Translations under genes and position numbers: made by a program
Shown here: positions 16,635-27,672 of the stretch, piece after piece
Layout: each line of letters begins with the position of its first letter
Numbering within the stretch: position 1 is the first letter of the stretch
Notes under the pieces: model-generated
Database searches by the model: none
What the model was told of the DNA's origin: nothing
The model's input: the letters and a program-made list of their open reading frames with translations, nothing else
Assembly: GCA_018970765.1 (NCBI GenBank)
Contig: JAGWVT010000002.1
Coordinates: forward strand, 43,577-107,576
Source of the DNA: Actinomycetales bacterium
Lineage (GTDB): Bacteria > Actinomycetota > Actinomycetes > S36-B12
Direction of reading: 5' to 3'
Length of the DNA: 64,000 bases

Positions 16635-17737
16635 CGGGTCGACGGCTGCACGAACGGTGGTTTGACGACCTCAAAGGTTGATGCTCGGCCGCGCACGTCA
16701 ACAACGACCTGATCACCGAGGCCAACAGCAGTGTCCAGCAACGCCAGGCCGATGCCCTGCCGCAACGTTGGGGAGAAAGTTCCGCTGGTGACTTCACCGA
16801 TCACTGGTCCGGCCATCGCCAGATCGTCAGCTGCATAGGCATGCATATGCGCGCGTGGAATTCCGCGGTCAAGGCTGCGCAATCCGCGCAGTCGACGCTT
16901 CGGTCCTGCCGCCCGCTCCTCGACGAGAGCCTCGCGACCTGCGAAAGCAGGCTTGTCCCAGCCCACCGCCCAGACCAGTCCTGCTTGCACCGGTGTGATC
17001 TGCTCACTGATGTCTTGGCCGTGCAAGGGGTAGCCCATTTCGGTGCGGAGCGTGTCCCGCGCTCCGAGCCCGGCAGGCTGAAGGTCGAACTGCGCTGCGC
17101 ATGCGATAAGTGCATCCCAGGCCGCCCCGAGCGTCGCGCTGGGCAGTACCAACTCATAGCCATGTTCACCGGTATAGCCGGTTCGACACACCACCACGGG
17201 CTCGCCAGCAAAGGTGCTTGCAACCATCGTCATGTAGTCGTGATCGGTGGGCAGGCTCAACTGCGACAACACCGCGGCACTTCGCGGTCCCTGAACCGCG
17301 ATGATGCCGTGCGAGTTGTGCATGTCATCGACGGTGACAGTGGCAGGAACTGCAGCACGCAGTGTTGCTACCACGCGCTGTGCGTTAGCCGCGTTGGGAA
17401 TGATGAACAGTTCATCGTCACGCCAGCGGTAAACAATGAGGTCGTCGATGACACCACCTTGATCATTACAGAGCAAGGAGTACTGCGCCTGGCCGTCACC
17501 AATCCGATCAAGGTCATTGGCAAGGACTGCATTGAGTGCGTCCAGCGCACCCGGACCGTGGACGCGAACCTTGCCCATGTGTGAGACGTCGAAAATGCCA
17601 ACTGATTGGCGCACCGCATTGTGTTCGGCAACCACCGATGCGTATTCGATCGGCATCGACCAGCCGCCGAAATCAGCCATCTTTGCACCAGCCGCTACAT
17701 GGCGTTCGTAGAGCGGTGTTCGCTGTAACTGTGTCAC
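16625..17737 (-). CDS. gcvT: Glycine cleavage system aminomethyltransferase T
   Basis: GGWSMPIEYASVVAEHNAVRQSVGIFDVSHMGK, CRTGYTGEHGYEL, LGARDTLRTEMGYPLHG; leaderless-type TAGCGT 6 nt upstream. Confidence 0.94.
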   Translation of the reverse strand: MTQLQRTPLYERHVAAGAKMADFGGWSMPIEYASVVAEHNAVRQSVGIFDVSHMGKVRVHGPGALDALNAVLANDLDRIGDGQAQYSLLCNDQGGVIDDLIVYRWRDDELFIIPNAANAQRVVATLRAAVPATVTVDDMHNSHGIIAVQGPRSAAVLSQLSLPTDHDYMTMVASTFAGEPVVVCRTGYTGEHGYELVLPSATLGAAWDALIACAAQFDLQPAGLGARDTLRTEMGYPLHGQDISEQITPVQAGLVWAVGWDKPAFAGREALVEERAAGPKRRLRGLRSLDRGIPRAHMHAYAADDLAMAGPVIGEVTSGTFSPTLRQGIGLALLDTAVGLGDQVVVDVRGRASTFEVVKPPFVQPSTREP

Positions 17738-17771
17738 AAGCCAACGCTAGTCGCCCCTAGGCTTACTCGTC

Positions 17772-19262
17772 ATGACGATCGCCTTGTCCACCGCTAACCC
17801 CGCCGAGTTCACCTGCGATGCGCTCGTAGTCGCCGTCGTACCGAACGGGCGCGGCAAGATCGAACTCGCAAGTCCTCGTCTACCCGGATCGATTTCCCGC
17901 CGAGTTCTCGAGGCGCTGCAGGCTGTGGGTGCCACCGGAAGTTGCGGCCAGGTCACTCGGATCCCAGCTCCGACCGGAATTCGAGCCGAGGTGTTGGTTG
18001 CTGTGGGACTGGGTGATGCCACCAAGCAAGCCGATCGCGAAGCCAGACGTCGGGCGGTAGGTGACGCCGTCCGGAGTCTCACGGGCTTGCGAACGGCCGC
18101 TCTTGCGTTGCCGATTGACACCGACGAACAACTGCGGGATTTTGCCGTCGCTGCTGGCCTAGCCGCTTACTCATTTACGCAGTTTCGGGCAAAGTCGAAG
18201 GCGGCCCAGCAAATGCCACTGCGTACCATCACCATCCTTTTAGGTGAAGACCCGAAGGCCGCGCAGCGAGCCATCATCCGTGAAGCCAACGTCACTACCG
18301 AGGCCGTGCACCTTTCCCGCGACTTGGTCAACACGCCACCGTCGGCCCTAACTCCAGCGCGCTTGGCTCAGCAGGCGAAAAGTGCCGTGTCGAATCTGCC
18401 GGTGACAGTCAAAACCTGGGATGTTCCCGCGCTTCGTCGCGATGGATGTGGCGGGATCCTCGCCGTGGGGCAGGGCTCGGTGAACCCACCACGCCTAGTA
18501 CGGCTCGACTATCGACCATCAGGCGCTAAGGCTCACCTGGCCATCGTCGGCAAAGGCATCACCTTCGATACCGGTGGCATCTCGATCAAACCTGCCGCAA
18601 ACATGGACGAGATGAAGGCCGACATGGCCGGCGCTGCTGCGGTGATCGCGGCAACTCAGGCCATCGCCACCCTTGGCTGGAAGGTGCGCGTCACCGGCTG
18701 GGTACCCACCGCGGAGAACATGCCCAGTGGCACCGCGCAGCGTCCTAGCGATGTGATCACAGTGTTCGACGGTACGACCGTGGAGGTGCTCAACACTGAC
18801 GCGGAGGGCCGACTGATCCTCGCCGATGCATTGGGCATGGCTGTGCAGCAAAAGCCCACCGTCATCATCGATGCCGCCACCCTCACCGGAGCTCAGCGCA
18901 TCGCCCTTGGATCACGAATCGCTGGGGTGATGTCCAATGATCCTCGAGCCCGCGAGTTCGTCTGCCAGGCGGCAGATCGTGGGGGCGAAGCGGTGTGGCC
19001 AATGCCCCTACCCGAGGACCTGCGAGCCTCGCTGGACTCCGCAACGGCGGATCTGGCCAATATCGGCGATCGGCTCGGGGGCATGCTTTCCGCAGGGGTG
19101 TTCCTGAACGCATTCATTCCAAGCAACCAGCCATGGGTGCACATGGATATCGCCGGCCCGGCCTTCAATGACAAGGGTCCCTACGGCTACACACCCAAGG
19201 GCGGGACCGGTGCCGCCGTGCGAACCTTCATCGAGGTCGCCCGAGCGCTTGCGGCAGGATAG
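17772..19262 (+). CDS. pepA: Leucyl aminopeptidase
   Basis: GKGITFDTGGISIKPAANMDEMKADMAGAA and NTDAEGRLILAD; TAGGCT 8 nt upstream of ATG. Confidence 0.94.
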   Translation: MTIALSTANPAEFTCDALVVAVVPNGRGKIELASPRLPGSISRRVLEALQAVGATGSCGQVTRIPAPTGIRAEVLVAVGLGDATKQADREARRRAVGDAVRSLTGLRTAALALPIDTDEQLRDFAVAAGLAAYSFTQFRAKSKAAQQMPLRTITILLGEDPKAAQRAIIREANVTTEAVHLSRDLVNTPPSALTPARLAQQAKSAVSNLPVTVKTWDVPALRRDGCGGILAVGQGSVNPPRLVRLDYRPSGAKAHLAIVGKGITFDTGGISIKPAANMDEMKADMAGAAAVIAATQAIATLGWKVRVTGWVPTAENMPSGTAQRPSDVITVFDGTTVEVLNTDAEGRLILADALGMAVQQKPTVIIDAATLTGAQRIALGSRIAGVMSNDPRAREFVCQAADRGGEAVWPMPLPEDLRASLDSATADLANIGDRLGGMLSAGVFLNAFIPSNQPWVHMDIAGPAFNDKGPYGYTPKGGTGAAVRTFIEVARALAAG

Positions 19263-19321
19263 GCAGCAGAGCCAGTCTGGGAGGCGGCAGCCGTCCGCAG
19301 CAAACATCGATAGGAGCGCCA

Positions 19322-20695
19322 ATGGCCGCTGAATCCGCTGACCTGGTAATCCTCGGCGGAGGAAGTGGCGGCTACGCCTGTGCGTTGCGCGCCAGTCAAC
19401 TGGGCAAGAGCGTCATCCTCATTGATCGCGACAAACTGGGCGGCACCTGCCTGCATCGCGGTTGCATTCCGACAAAGGCGCTTCTGCACGCCGCGGAGGT
19501 CGCCGACTCTGCGCGGGAAAGTGAAGCCTTCGGCGTGCGCGCCACCCTCGACGGCATCGACATGCCCAAGGTGAATGCCTACCGCGACCAAGTCGTGGGA
19601 CGCCTTTATAAGGGCCTGCAGGGCTTAGTCAAGAGCCGGAATGTGCACATGGTCGAGGGCACGGGTCGATTAGTCGGGCCCAATGCCGTTCAGGTCGGAG
19701 ACACGATCTACACGGGCACCACAGTTGTCCTGGCCACCGGTTCCTACGCACGTACCCTGCCCGGATTGGAGATCGGGGGGCGGATCATGACCTCCGACCA
19801 GGCACTTGAGCTGGACTACGTGCCCAAGTCAGTCATCGTCCTCGGTGGTGGCGTCATCGGTGTGGAGTTCGCGTCGATCTGGCGGTCGTTCGGTGCCGAG
19901 GTCACTGTGGTGGAAGCCCTGCCGCACCTTGTTCCCAATGAAGACGAAGCGTGCTCAAAGGCACTCGAGCGCGCGTTCCGCAAGCGGGGCATCACCCTTT
20001 CGCTTGGTGTGCGGTTTGCCTCCGCAACACAGAACGCCGACGGAGTCCAGGTCGGCTTGGAAGACGGCACGACGTTGCAGGCAGACCTGCTGCTCGTTGC
20101 GGTGGGTCGCGGACCCAGCACCGCCGGGATGGGATTCGACGAGCAGGGCATCACCATGGATCGTGGTTGGGTATTGGTAGACGATCGCCTGCGCACAAAC
20201 CTGCCCAATGTCTACGCGGTCGGCGACATCACCCCCGGCCTGCAGTTGGCCCACCGTGGGTTCCAGCAGGGAATATTCGTTGCCGAAGAGATCGCTGGCC
20301 TGAATCCCGAGGTAATCCCCGACATCAACATTCCCCGCGTCACCTACTGCGAGCCCGAGGTCGCCAGCGTTGGCCTCACTGAGGCGCAGGCTCGCGAGCA
20401 GTACGGCGAGGCCGTCACGGTCTATGAGTACAACCTTGGGGGTAACGGCAAGAGCCAGATCCTGGCCACCACCGGGTTCATCAAGTTGGTGCAGCGCACC
20501 GATGGCCCAGTCGTTGGCGTCCATATGGTGGGCTCGCGCGTAGGTGAGCAGATCGGTGAGGCTCAGTTGATTGTGAACTGGGAGGCCAATCCGCAGGACG
20601 TTGCCTCGCTCATCCACGCACATCCCACTCAGAACGAGGCCATGGGCGAGGCACACCTTGCCTTGGCCGGCAAGCCCCTGCACGCGCACGCCTGA
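19322..20695 (+). CDS. lpdA: Dihydrolipoyl dehydrogenase
   Basis: [27 protein letters not shown] motifs, C-terminal [13 protein letters not shown]. Confidence 0.94.
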   Translation: MAAESADLVILGGGSGGYACALRASQLGKSVILIDRDKLGGTCLHRGCIPTKALLHAAEVADSARESEAFGVRATLDGIDMPKVNAYRDQVVGRLYKGLQGLVKSRNVHMVEGTGRLVGPNAVQVGDTIYTGTTVVLATGSYARTLPGLEIGGRIMTSDQALELDYVPKSVIVLGGGVIGVEFASIWRSFGAEVTVVEALPHLVPNEDEACSKALERAFRKRGITLSLGVRFASATQNADGVQVGLEDGTTLQADLLLVAVGRGPSTAGMGFDEQGITMDRGWVLVDDRLRTNLPNVYAVGDITPGLQLAHRGFQQGIFVAEEIAGLNPEVIPDINIPRVTYCEPEVASVGLTEAQAREQYGEAVTVYEYNLGGNGKSQILATTGFIKLVQRTDGPVVGVHMVGSRVGEQIGEAQLIVNWEANPQDVASLIHAHPTQNEAMGEAHLALAGKPLHAHA

Positions 20696-20736
20696 TTGCT
20701 GCCACAAGCGGCCCGCTAGCGAAGGAGTCATCGACC

Positions 20737-22473
20737 ATGACGGTTTCCGTGACCATGCCCCAACTCGGCGAATCAGTCACCGAAGGCACGGTGACGCGGT
20801 GGTTGAAAAAGGTTGGTGAGACGGTTCAGGCGGACGAGCCCCTAGTGGAGGTCTCCACCGACAAGGTCGATACCGAGATCCCCGCGCCAGCCAGCGGCGT
20901 CCTGCTCGAGATTCGCGCACTGGAAGATCAAACGATTCCGGTCGGTGGTGAACTCGCGGTTATCGGTTCAGCCGATGAATCTGCCTCCGCTGAACCCACA
21001 GCACCTGAACCGGCACCTAAGCCAGCATCACCGGCTCCTCAAACAGCTCCAGTGGCCGTGGCCGTACCCACGCCCACGCCCACGCCCACGCCCACACCAG
21101 CGGCATCCTCATCCACGCAGACGCCGATCCTGCTCCCAGCCCTTGGTGAATCGGTGACCGAAGGCACCGTGACTCGATGGCTAAAGAAGGTCGGCGACTC
21201 CGTGCAGGCGGATGAACCCCTCGTCGAGGTCTCAACAGACAAGGTCGACACTGAAATTCCAGCGCCGGCCAGCGGGGTACTAACCGCCATCTTGGTAGCC
21301 GAAGACCAAACCGTCCCTGTTGGCGGCCAGCTCGGCTCAATTGGTTCCAGCAGCGCGGCAACTGCCAGCCCTGCACCTCCATCGCCACCGGTAGTAGCAC
21401 CGGTCGAACCGGCCGCAGCAACGCCTGCACCTGCACCTGCACCTGCACCTGCACCTGCACCTGCACCTGCACCTGCACCTGCACCTGCACCTGCAGTCTC
21501 GGTGACATCTGGCGGCGATGCCGGGCTTTACATCACACCGCTGGTTCGTCGACTTGCCGCCCAGCACGGTGTCGATCTCGCTAACGTAACCGGCACCGGC
21601 ATTGGGGGCCGCATCCGCAAGCAGGACGTCCTTGACGCAGCCGCTGGGTCCACGGCAACCACGAGCACCGCAATCCCATCGGCCACATCTGCGCCGGGTC
21701 CGTCGGTCGCACCGACCAAAGAAGGTCAGTCCACCACTGCTTCGGAGTCTGTGTTGAGGGGCACCACGCAGCCGCTGAGTCGGCTGCGCCGCATCATTGC
21801 TGAGCGCATGCAACAGTCGCTGCAGGAGTCGGCGCAACTCACCACGGTGGTGGAGGTCGACATCACACGAGTGGCGGCCTTGCGCAACCGCGTAAAGCAA
21901 CAGTTCGCTGCCCGCGAAGGTGTGAGCCTGACGTTCCTGCCGTTCTTCTGCAAGGCCGCAGTTGAGGCACTCAAGCAGTTTCCACAGTTGAATGCATCGC
22001 TGGACCTAGCCGCAGGAACGGTGACCTATCACGCCGAGGAGAACCTCGGTATCGCCGTGGATACCGAGCGTGGGCTCCTGGTGCCAGTGATCACCAACGC
22101 GGGTGAACTGAATGTCGCCGGCCTCGCTCGCCGGATTGCGGACCTTGCCGAGCGCACACGCACAAACAAGGTTGGCCCCAGCGAACTATCAGGTGGCACC
22201 TTCACGGTGACCAACACCGGTAGCCGCGGAGCTTTGTTCGATACCCCGATTGTCAATCCGCCTCAGGTCGCCATCCTTGGCACTGGCACGGTCGTCAAGC
22301 GCCCAGTAGTAGTTGCCGACAAGGGTGAGGATGTCATCGCAATTCGCTCGATGGTCTACCTCTCCCTGAGTTACGACCACAGGCTGGTCGATGGAGCTGA
22401 CGCGGCGCGCTTCCTGGGCAGTATTCGAGCGCGACTTGAAGAGGCGGCCTTCGAAGCCGAACTGGGGCTGTAA
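20737..22473 (+). CDS. sucB: 2-oxoglutarate dehydrogenase E2 (dihydrolipoamide acyltransferase), two lipoyl domains
   Basis: Two lipoyl domains ([20 protein letters not shown] x2), E3-binding [33 protein letters not shown], catalytic [17 protein letters not shown]. Confidence 0.93.
   Translation: MTVSVTMPQLGESVTEGTVTRWLKKVGETVQADEPLVEVSTDKVDTEIPAPASGVLLEIRALEDQTIPVGGELAVIGSADESASAEPTAPEPAPKPASPAPQTAPVAVAVPTPTPTPTPTPAASSSTQTPILLPALGESVTEGTVTRWLKKVGDSVQADEPLVEVSTDKVDTEIPAPASGVLTAILVAEDQTVPVGGQLGSIGSSSAATASPAPPSPPVVAPVEPAAATPAPAPAPAPAPAPAPAPAPAPAPAVSVTSGGDAGLYITPLVRRLAAQHGVDLANVTGTGIGGRIRKQDVLDAAAGSTATTSTAIPSATSAPGPSVAPTKEGQSTTASESVLRGTTQPLSRLRRIIAERMQQSLQESAQLTTVVEVDITRVAALRNRVKQQFAAREGVSLTFLPFFCKAAVEALKQFPQLNASLDLAAGTVTYHAEENLGIAVDTERGLLVPVITNAGELNVAGLARRIADLAERTRTNKVGPSELSGGTFTVTNTGSRGALFDTPIVNPPQVAILGTGTVVKRPVVVADKGEDVIAIRSMVYLSLSYDHRLVDGADAARFLGSIRARLEEAAFEAELGL
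21067..21096 (+). repeat. Hexamer CCCACG microsatellite (4 perfect + 1 variant), Pro-Thr linker of SucB
   Basis: Read directly; encodes [11 protein letters not shown]. Confidence 0.95.
21424..21495 (+). repeat. Hexamer CCTGCA microsatellite, 12 perfect copies, Ala-Pro linker of SucB
   Basis: 72 nt of perfect CCTGCA repeats encoding (PA)n. Confidence 0.97.
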
Positions 22474-22518
22474 CTCCCCAGCCCCTGCGACCAGCCGGAT
22501 CAGTGGGATGCTTGTGTC

Positions 22519-23433
22519 ATGGACGCCACTGCCCAGGCCGGTTCGACTATCGCTGTGACGGGTGCTTCTGGTTTGATCGGTCGCGCCTTGGTTCCCGCTT
22601 TACGAGCGCAGGGTCACCGCGTACTTCGCCTCGTGCGCAAGACCGCGACATCGGCAGATGAGGTCCAGTGGGATCCGAAAGCTGGCACCGTTGACCTAGA
22701 GGCATTGGCCGGCACGCGGGCAGTCATTCACCTCGCCGGCGCTGGTGTCGGTGACCATCGCTGGACCGACGCCTATAAGCAGGAGATTCGCGACAGCCGG
22801 GTGCTGGGCACCAGGACCATCGCAACAGCCATGGCCGCGCTGCAGCCCAAACCGGCAGTCCTCGTGGCTGGTTCAGCCATCGGTTGGTACGGCGATACCG
22901 GCGATCGTGCGGTGGACGAGTCTTCCCCCGCCGGAACCGGTTTTCTCGCAGACGTCGTTGAATCGTGGGAGGCCGCCGCGGATCCGGCGCGCGATGCCGG
23001 TATTCGCGTCGTCCACGCACGCACCGGACTTGTGGTGGCCAAGCAGGGCGGGGCCTGGGCACGACTGTTTCCCATCTTCCGCCTAGGACTCGGTGGCAAA
23101 TTGGGTAGTGGCCGGCAGTACTGGTCCTGGATCTCACTACGGGACGAAGTCTCCGCGCTGATGTACCTCGTTGACAGCAACCTGACCGGCCCGGTGAATC
23201 TCACGGCGCCAAATCCAGCTACCAACGCCGAGGTCACGGCAGCCATGGGCAAGGTGCTCGGTCGCCCAACCTTGTTTCCGGTTCCCGCGGTCGCCCTGAA
23301 GACTGCGCTCGGTGAATTCTCGACAGAAATCCTCAGCAGCGCACGGGTGCTGCCGAAGGTTCTTGAGCAGGCAGGTTTCCAGTGGCAGGACCGCGACATC
23401 GCCTCTGCGATCAGCACGGCACTTGACCGCTAG
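22519..23433 (+). CDS. TIGR01777-like SDR-family NAD-dependent epimerase
   Basis: VTGASGLIGRALVPALRAQGHRV, YGDTGDRAVDESSPAGTGFLADV, C-terminal LEQAGFQWQ. Confidence 0.87.
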   Translation: MDATAQAGSTIAVTGASGLIGRALVPALRAQGHRVLRLVRKTATSADEVQWDPKAGTVDLEALAGTRAVIHLAGAGVGDHRWTDAYKQEIRDSRVLGTRTIATAMAALQPKPAVLVAGSAIGWYGDTGDRAVDESSPAGTGFLADVVESWEAAADPARDAGIRVVHARTGLVVAKQGGAWARLFPIFRLGLGGKLGSGRQYWSWISLRDEVSALMYLVDSNLTGPVNLTAPNPATNAEVTAAMGKVLGRPTLFPVPAVALKTALGEFSTEILSSARVLPKVLEQAGFQWQDRDIASAISTALDR

Positions 23434-23450
23434 CCAGCTAGAACTCAACG

Positions 23451-24686
23451 ATGCCTGACGTAATCGTTGTCGGCGCCGGGCTGGCCGGTCTGGCCGCCGC
23501 ACGACACCTCGCCATCCATGACATGGATGTGCTCGTCCTTGAAGCCGGCGACGACGTTGGCGGGCGTGTGCGCACCGACACGATCGATGGCTTCACGCTT
23601 GACCGCGGGTTCCAGCTCTACAACCCCGCATATCCGGAAGCCGCTCGGGTCCTCGACCACCAGGCCCTTGACCTACGTCCACTGGTTCCAGGTGTCATCG
23701 TTGCCGGAACATCCGGCGCGAGTCGACTGGGTGACCCACGCAGCCGCCCAACCTGGGCCATGGGAGCGCTGCCGTTCAACACCGGCAGTCCATTTTCCAA
23801 ACTGCGTTTCGCGTCGTATGCCTGGCGCAACTCACGTCGACCCGTCGCGGATCTGTTGGACGAACCTGACTGCTCAGCACTTGAGGAGTTCCGATCCACT
23901 GGGCTCGACGCCAACCTCATCGACCGCGTGCTTCGACCATTCCTGACCGGCGTGTTCCTGGAGGCAGATCTGGCTACCTCCCGGCGATTCCTCGACCTGG
24001 TCATGCGCTCGTTCGTGCGCGGTACCCCTGCCCTACCCGCCACGGGCATGCAGGCGATCCCCCGTCAACTTTGCGACAGCCTTCCCGACGCATGCGTGCA
24101 ACTGAATACTGCTGTCACGGCCGTGCGCGAATCCGCCGTGCAAACAGATCACGGGGCAATCCAGGCGCGCGCGGTCATCGTGGCTACCGACCCCGTCACG
24201 GCGAAGGCACTGCTACCGGAGATCACGGTGCCCCACGGCCGTCCCACCACAACGTGGTACCACGCAACGCGAACCTGGCCGCGGCGCCCAGGCTGCTCCG
24301 CACTGATCGTCGACGGTGATCGGCGAGGTCCGGTGGTCACTACCGTGCCACTGACCTACGCCGTTCCCGAATATGCCCCAGCAGGAATCGCCTTGATCTC
24401 GACCTCGACGCTAGGTATCGCTTCGTCCAGTGATGACGAGCAGGCCGTGCGCCGGCACCTGGCCCTGCTGTACGGGTGCGACACCAGCGACTGGGAGTTG
24501 ATCGCGCACTACGACATTCCCTACGCCCTACCGGCGATGCTGCCACCGCTCAATCCGCGGCAAGCAGTAGACCTAGGTGGTGGCCGATTTGTGGCCGGCG
24601 ATCATCGCGACACGGCAAGTATTCAGGGAGCCATGGTCAGCGGGCGTCGATCGGCGCAGGCAGTTCTTCGCCTGCTTGGAACTTAA
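23451..24686 (+). CDS. NAD(P)/FAD-dependent oxidoreductase (amine oxidase/protoporphyrinogen oxidase-like)
   Basis: VIVVGAGLAGLAAARHLAIHDMDVLVLEAGDDVGGRVRTD. Confidence 0.85.
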   Translation: MPDVIVVGAGLAGLAAARHLAIHDMDVLVLEAGDDVGGRVRTDTIDGFTLDRGFQLYNPAYPEAARVLDHQALDLRPLVPGVIVAGTSGASRLGDPRSRPTWAMGALPFNTGSPFSKLRFASYAWRNSRRPVADLLDEPDCSALEEFRSTGLDANLIDRVLRPFLTGVFLEADLATSRRFLDLVMRSFVRGTPALPATGMQAIPRQLCDSLPDACVQLNTAVTAVRESAVQTDHGAIQARAVIVATDPVTAKALLPEITVPHGRPTTTWYHATRTWPRRPGCSALIVDGDRRGPVVTTVPLTYAVPEYAPAGIALISTSTLGIASSSDDEQAVRRHLALLYGCDTSDWELIAHYDIPYALPAMLPPLNPRQAVDLGGGRFVAGDHRDTASIQGAMVSGRRSAQAVLRLLGT

Positions 24687-24695
24687 CCGAGCAGG

Positions 24696-25952
24696 TCAGC
24701 GACCGCCACGCAGCACCACGATGGTGTAAATGCAGGCCTTCGCCGCTTCACCGGGTTCTGGGGGCTTACAGACTGAACTCCATTGCTTGCCGACAAAGTC
24801 CGGAAAGCACTCCGCGAACACCGCATCTACCCAGGCATCGCCAACGTCTTTGAAGTCGCTGCGACTTCCGCACGGCTGCTCCGACGTTGGGCAGGGCCAC
24901 AGGATGATTGGGCACCCATCGTTCTTGCCACAGTATTTTTCCAGCTTTCGCTTGAAGCGGCCCGACCATTGCGTCTGCTCATCACATTCAAAACTCGGCT
25001 TCATGATGTCTGCCAAGCTCATTTTCACCCCACGCATGTTGGCACCGTTGAAGTTAGCGCCATAGAGATTGGCCCCAGTCAGGTCCGCATCGGCCAGGAT
25101 CCCGCCAGAAAAACGTGCCCACGCGAGATTTGCCTCAGTCAGGTCCGCTCCACGCAGGTTTGCGCCATCTGCCGAAAGGCCGGAAAGGTTCGCGTAGGCC
25201 AACGATGCCCTGCGCAGTGAGGCTGACTGGGCTGATCCCCTTGCCAAGCTCGAGGCGTTCATGAAGTTGCCGTCGAAGGCAGCACCGTCCATCTGTGCAC
25301 TCGTTAGTGAAGTCCCCTGCATGGCAGCGCCCCGAAAATCGACACCGGTGACCTTTGCGCCTGTCATGACGGTGTCATTCAGCGTGGTGGTACCCGCAAA
25401 CGTGCTCCCAGTGAAGTCCACGCCGGTCGCATAAGCATCAGTCAAATCTGCACCAGCAAAGTTCGCATTGCGCACGCTGCCCGCGGTATAACTGCCGTAC
25501 TTGTCGGCGAATTCCGTCGCGCGCAACTTAGCTCCGGTGAACGAGGCGTGATCAAGATTCGCACGGTCGATGAACAACCCCCCGTCCAGAACGGCACCAT
25601 CGAAACGTGCGTAGCCGAATAGCGCACCGTAGGCCTTGGTCTCGGTCAGGTTGGCACCGGCGAAGTCCGCACCGTCAGCAACCGCACCGCCCAACCATGT
25701 TCGCGCCAGATTGGCATTGACGAACTTGGCACGCGTGAGATTCGCCGTTTCGAGGGTGGCCGAGTCCAGATCAGCGCCACTGAGGTTCGCATCAGCGAGT
25801 CCGGCTCCTGAAAGATTTGCCCCCGGGCACCGTGCGTTCACGACGATGGCACATCCGTTGATCACATCAGCAGCCCAGGCAGGGCCTTGAGCAGAGGCGA
25901 CCATCAAGACGCCAATCAACGCCACACCGAGGCTGCGAAGCACTCGAACCAT
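24696..25952 (-). CDS. Secreted pentapeptide-repeat protein with Cys-containing C-terminal domain
   Basis: Signal peptide, many A(D/N)LSG/A-type pentapeptides; Cys-rich C-terminus; TACCGT 6 nt upstream of ATG. Confidence 0.83.
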   Translation of the reverse strand: MVRVLRSLGVALIGVLMVASAQGPAWAADVINGCAIVVNARCPGANLSGAGLADANLSGADLDSATLETANLTRAKFVNANLARTWLGGAVADGADFAGANLTETKAYGALFGYARFDGAVLDGGLFIDRANLDHASFTGAKLRATEFADKYGSYTAGSVRNANFAGADLTDAYATGVDFTGSTFAGTTTLNDTVMTGAKVTGVDFRGAAMQGTSLTSAQMDGAAFDGNFMNASSLARGSAQSASLRRASLAYANLSGLSADGANLRGADLTEANLAWARFSGGILADADLTGANLYGANFNGANMRGVKMSLADIMKPSFECDEQTQWSGRFKRKLEKYCGKNDGCPIILWPCPTSEQPCGSRSDFKDVGDAWVDAVFAECFPDFVGKQWSSVCKPPEPGEAAKACIYTIVVLRGGR

Positions 25953-25996
25953 GCCCTGACGGTACTTCAGATTCCTGCAACTCCTAGGCTGATTCA

Positions 25997-26671
25997 GTGA
26001 CGAGTGCGGCAGTGACCCCTAGGCTGAAAATGTCAGGGTTGATCATCGAAGAACTGCGTACTGCTCTCGTCGACTACAACCAGGGCTGGGACCTGCAACG
26101 GCGCATTCATGCTGAGGTGGTCGGCGGTTCGCCGGATCACCTCTTGCTCCTGCAGCACTCCCCCGTCTATACGGCCGGCCGACGTACCGAACCCCATGAG
26201 CGACCCTGGCCGCTGCCGACGGATGCTGCGGTCATTGACGTTGATCGCGGAGGGAAGATCACCTGGCATGGGCCGGGACAACTCGTCGGCTACCCCATCG
26301 TGCGCCTTCGCGAACCACTCGACGTAGTTGCCTTCGTGCGCAGGATCGAACAGTTGCTCATCGACGTGTGCATTCACTTTGGCGTCAACGGTCAGCGCGT
26401 CGACGGCCGTAGCGGTGTTTGGGTCGGCCCCGATAGTCGAGGACCGGCTCGCAAGATCGCCGCCATCGGCATTCGCGTTGCGCAGGGTGTCACGATGCAT
26501 GGCTTCGCACTGAACTGCGACTGTGACCTAGGCTGGTTTGATCGCATCGTGCCCTGTGGCATCTCAGACGCGACGGTCACCTCGCTGACCAAGGAGTGCG
26601 GGCGGCCGGTAACGGTCGACGAAGTCCTGCCCGTGCTCAGGGCGGCGCTAGCAACTGCGACACTGGCCTGA
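25997..26671 (+). CDS. lipB: Lipoyl(octanoyl) transferase
   Basis: [59 protein letters not shown] start favoured by TAGGCT 6 nt upstream. Confidence 0.93.
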   Translation: MTSAAVTPRLKMSGLIIEELRTALVDYNQGWDLQRRIHAEVVGGSPDHLLLLQHSPVYTAGRRTEPHERPWPLPTDAAVIDVDRGGKITWHGPGQLVGYPIVRLREPLDVVAFVRRIEQLLIDVCIHFGVNGQRVDGRSGVWVGPDSRGPARKIAAIGIRVAQGVTMHGFALNCDCDLGWFDRIVPCGISDATVTSLTKECGRPVTVDEVLPVLRAALATATLA

Positions 26672-26675
26672 ATCT

Positions 26676-27611
26676 ATGGACTTAGTAACCACGGATGCCC
26701 AGGGCAGGCGACTACTCCGCGTCGAGGCGCGCAACGCTGGCACCCCGATCGAACGCAAGCCTCCGTGGATTCGCACCACCGTGCGCATGGGACCGGAATA
26801 CACGCAGATTGCCGGCCTGGTAGCGGAGCAAGGACTGCATACCGTATGCCAAGAGGCTGGTTGCCCGAACATTTTCGAATGTTGGGAGGACCGCGAGGCT
26901 ACCTTTCTCATTGGGGGCGACCAGTGCACGCGTCGCTGCGATTTCTGCCAGATCGATACCGGAAAGCCTCAGCCGCTTGATCGCGACGAGCCAGAGCGTG
27001 TCGCACAGTCGGTGCGAACGATGGGCCTGCGCTACGCAACGGTCACAGGTGTAGCTCGTGACGATCTACCGGACGGAGGATCCTGGCTCTACGCGCAGAC
27101 CGTTCGAGCTATCCATGCCGCCAATCCAGGAACCGGTGTAGAACTGCTGATTCCCGACTTCAACGGTCGCGTCGAACTCTTGGACGAGGTATTCGCAAGC
27201 GGACCACAGGTGTTGGCCCACAACCTCGAAACAGTTCCGCGCATCTTTAAGCGCATCCGGCCGGCATTCACCTACGAGCGCAGCCTTCGCGTAATCAGCG
27301 ACGCGCGCGCAGCGGGGCTCGTCACCAAAAGCAACCTCATCCTTGGCCTCGGCGAGCGTGATGATGAAGTCACCCAGGCCTTGGAAGATCTTCATACAGC
27401 AGGCTGCGACCTCATCACGATCACCCAGTACCTGCGACCGTCTTCACGCCATCATCCGGTGCAGCGATGGGTTACTCCCGAGCAGTTTGACATCTTTGCC
27501 GAGCAGGCCACACAAATGGGATTTGTCGGTGTCCTCAGCGGTCCCCTGGTTCGGTCCAGTTACCGTGCGGGGCGGCTCTACCAACAGGCGATCCAGAGCC
27601 GGTCCCAATAG
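26676..27611 (+). CDS. lipA: Lipoyl synthase
   Basis: [37 protein letters not shown]. Confidence 0.96.
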   Translation: MDLVTTDAQGRRLLRVEARNAGTPIERKPPWIRTTVRMGPEYTQIAGLVAEQGLHTVCQEAGCPNIFECWEDREATFLIGGDQCTRRCDFCQIDTGKPQPLDRDEPERVAQSVRTMGLRYATVTGVARDDLPDGGSWLYAQTVRAIHAANPGTGVELLIPDFNGRVELLDEVFASGPQVLAHNLETVPRIFKRIRPAFTYERSLRVISDARAAGLVTKSNLILGLGERDDEVTQALEDLHTAGCDLITITQYLRPSSRHHPVQRWVTPEQFDIFAEQATQMGFVGVLSGPLVRSSYRAGRLYQQAIQSRSQ

Positions 27612-27648
27612 CCGGTCCACCCAGCCGGTCCAGCCAGCCGGACGCAAG
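27597..27648 (+). repeat. Four 13-nt tandem repeats AGCCGGTCCxxxx spanning the lipA stop codon
   Basis: AGCCGGTCCCAAT/AGCCGGTCCACCC/AGCCGGTCCAGCC/AGCCGGACGCAAG. Confidence 0.9.
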
Positions 27649-27672
27649 CAGCGAGCCATCTAGGGTTGCGCT

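Noticed and set aside
19955-20731. 258-aa minus-strand ORF opposite lpdA
   Set aside because: Antisense to a confidently identified gene; no recognisable family, typical GC-rich open frame.
21424-21495. Regular repeats considered as CRISPR
   Set aside because: Simple hexamer microsatellite coding for Ala-Pro; no spacers.
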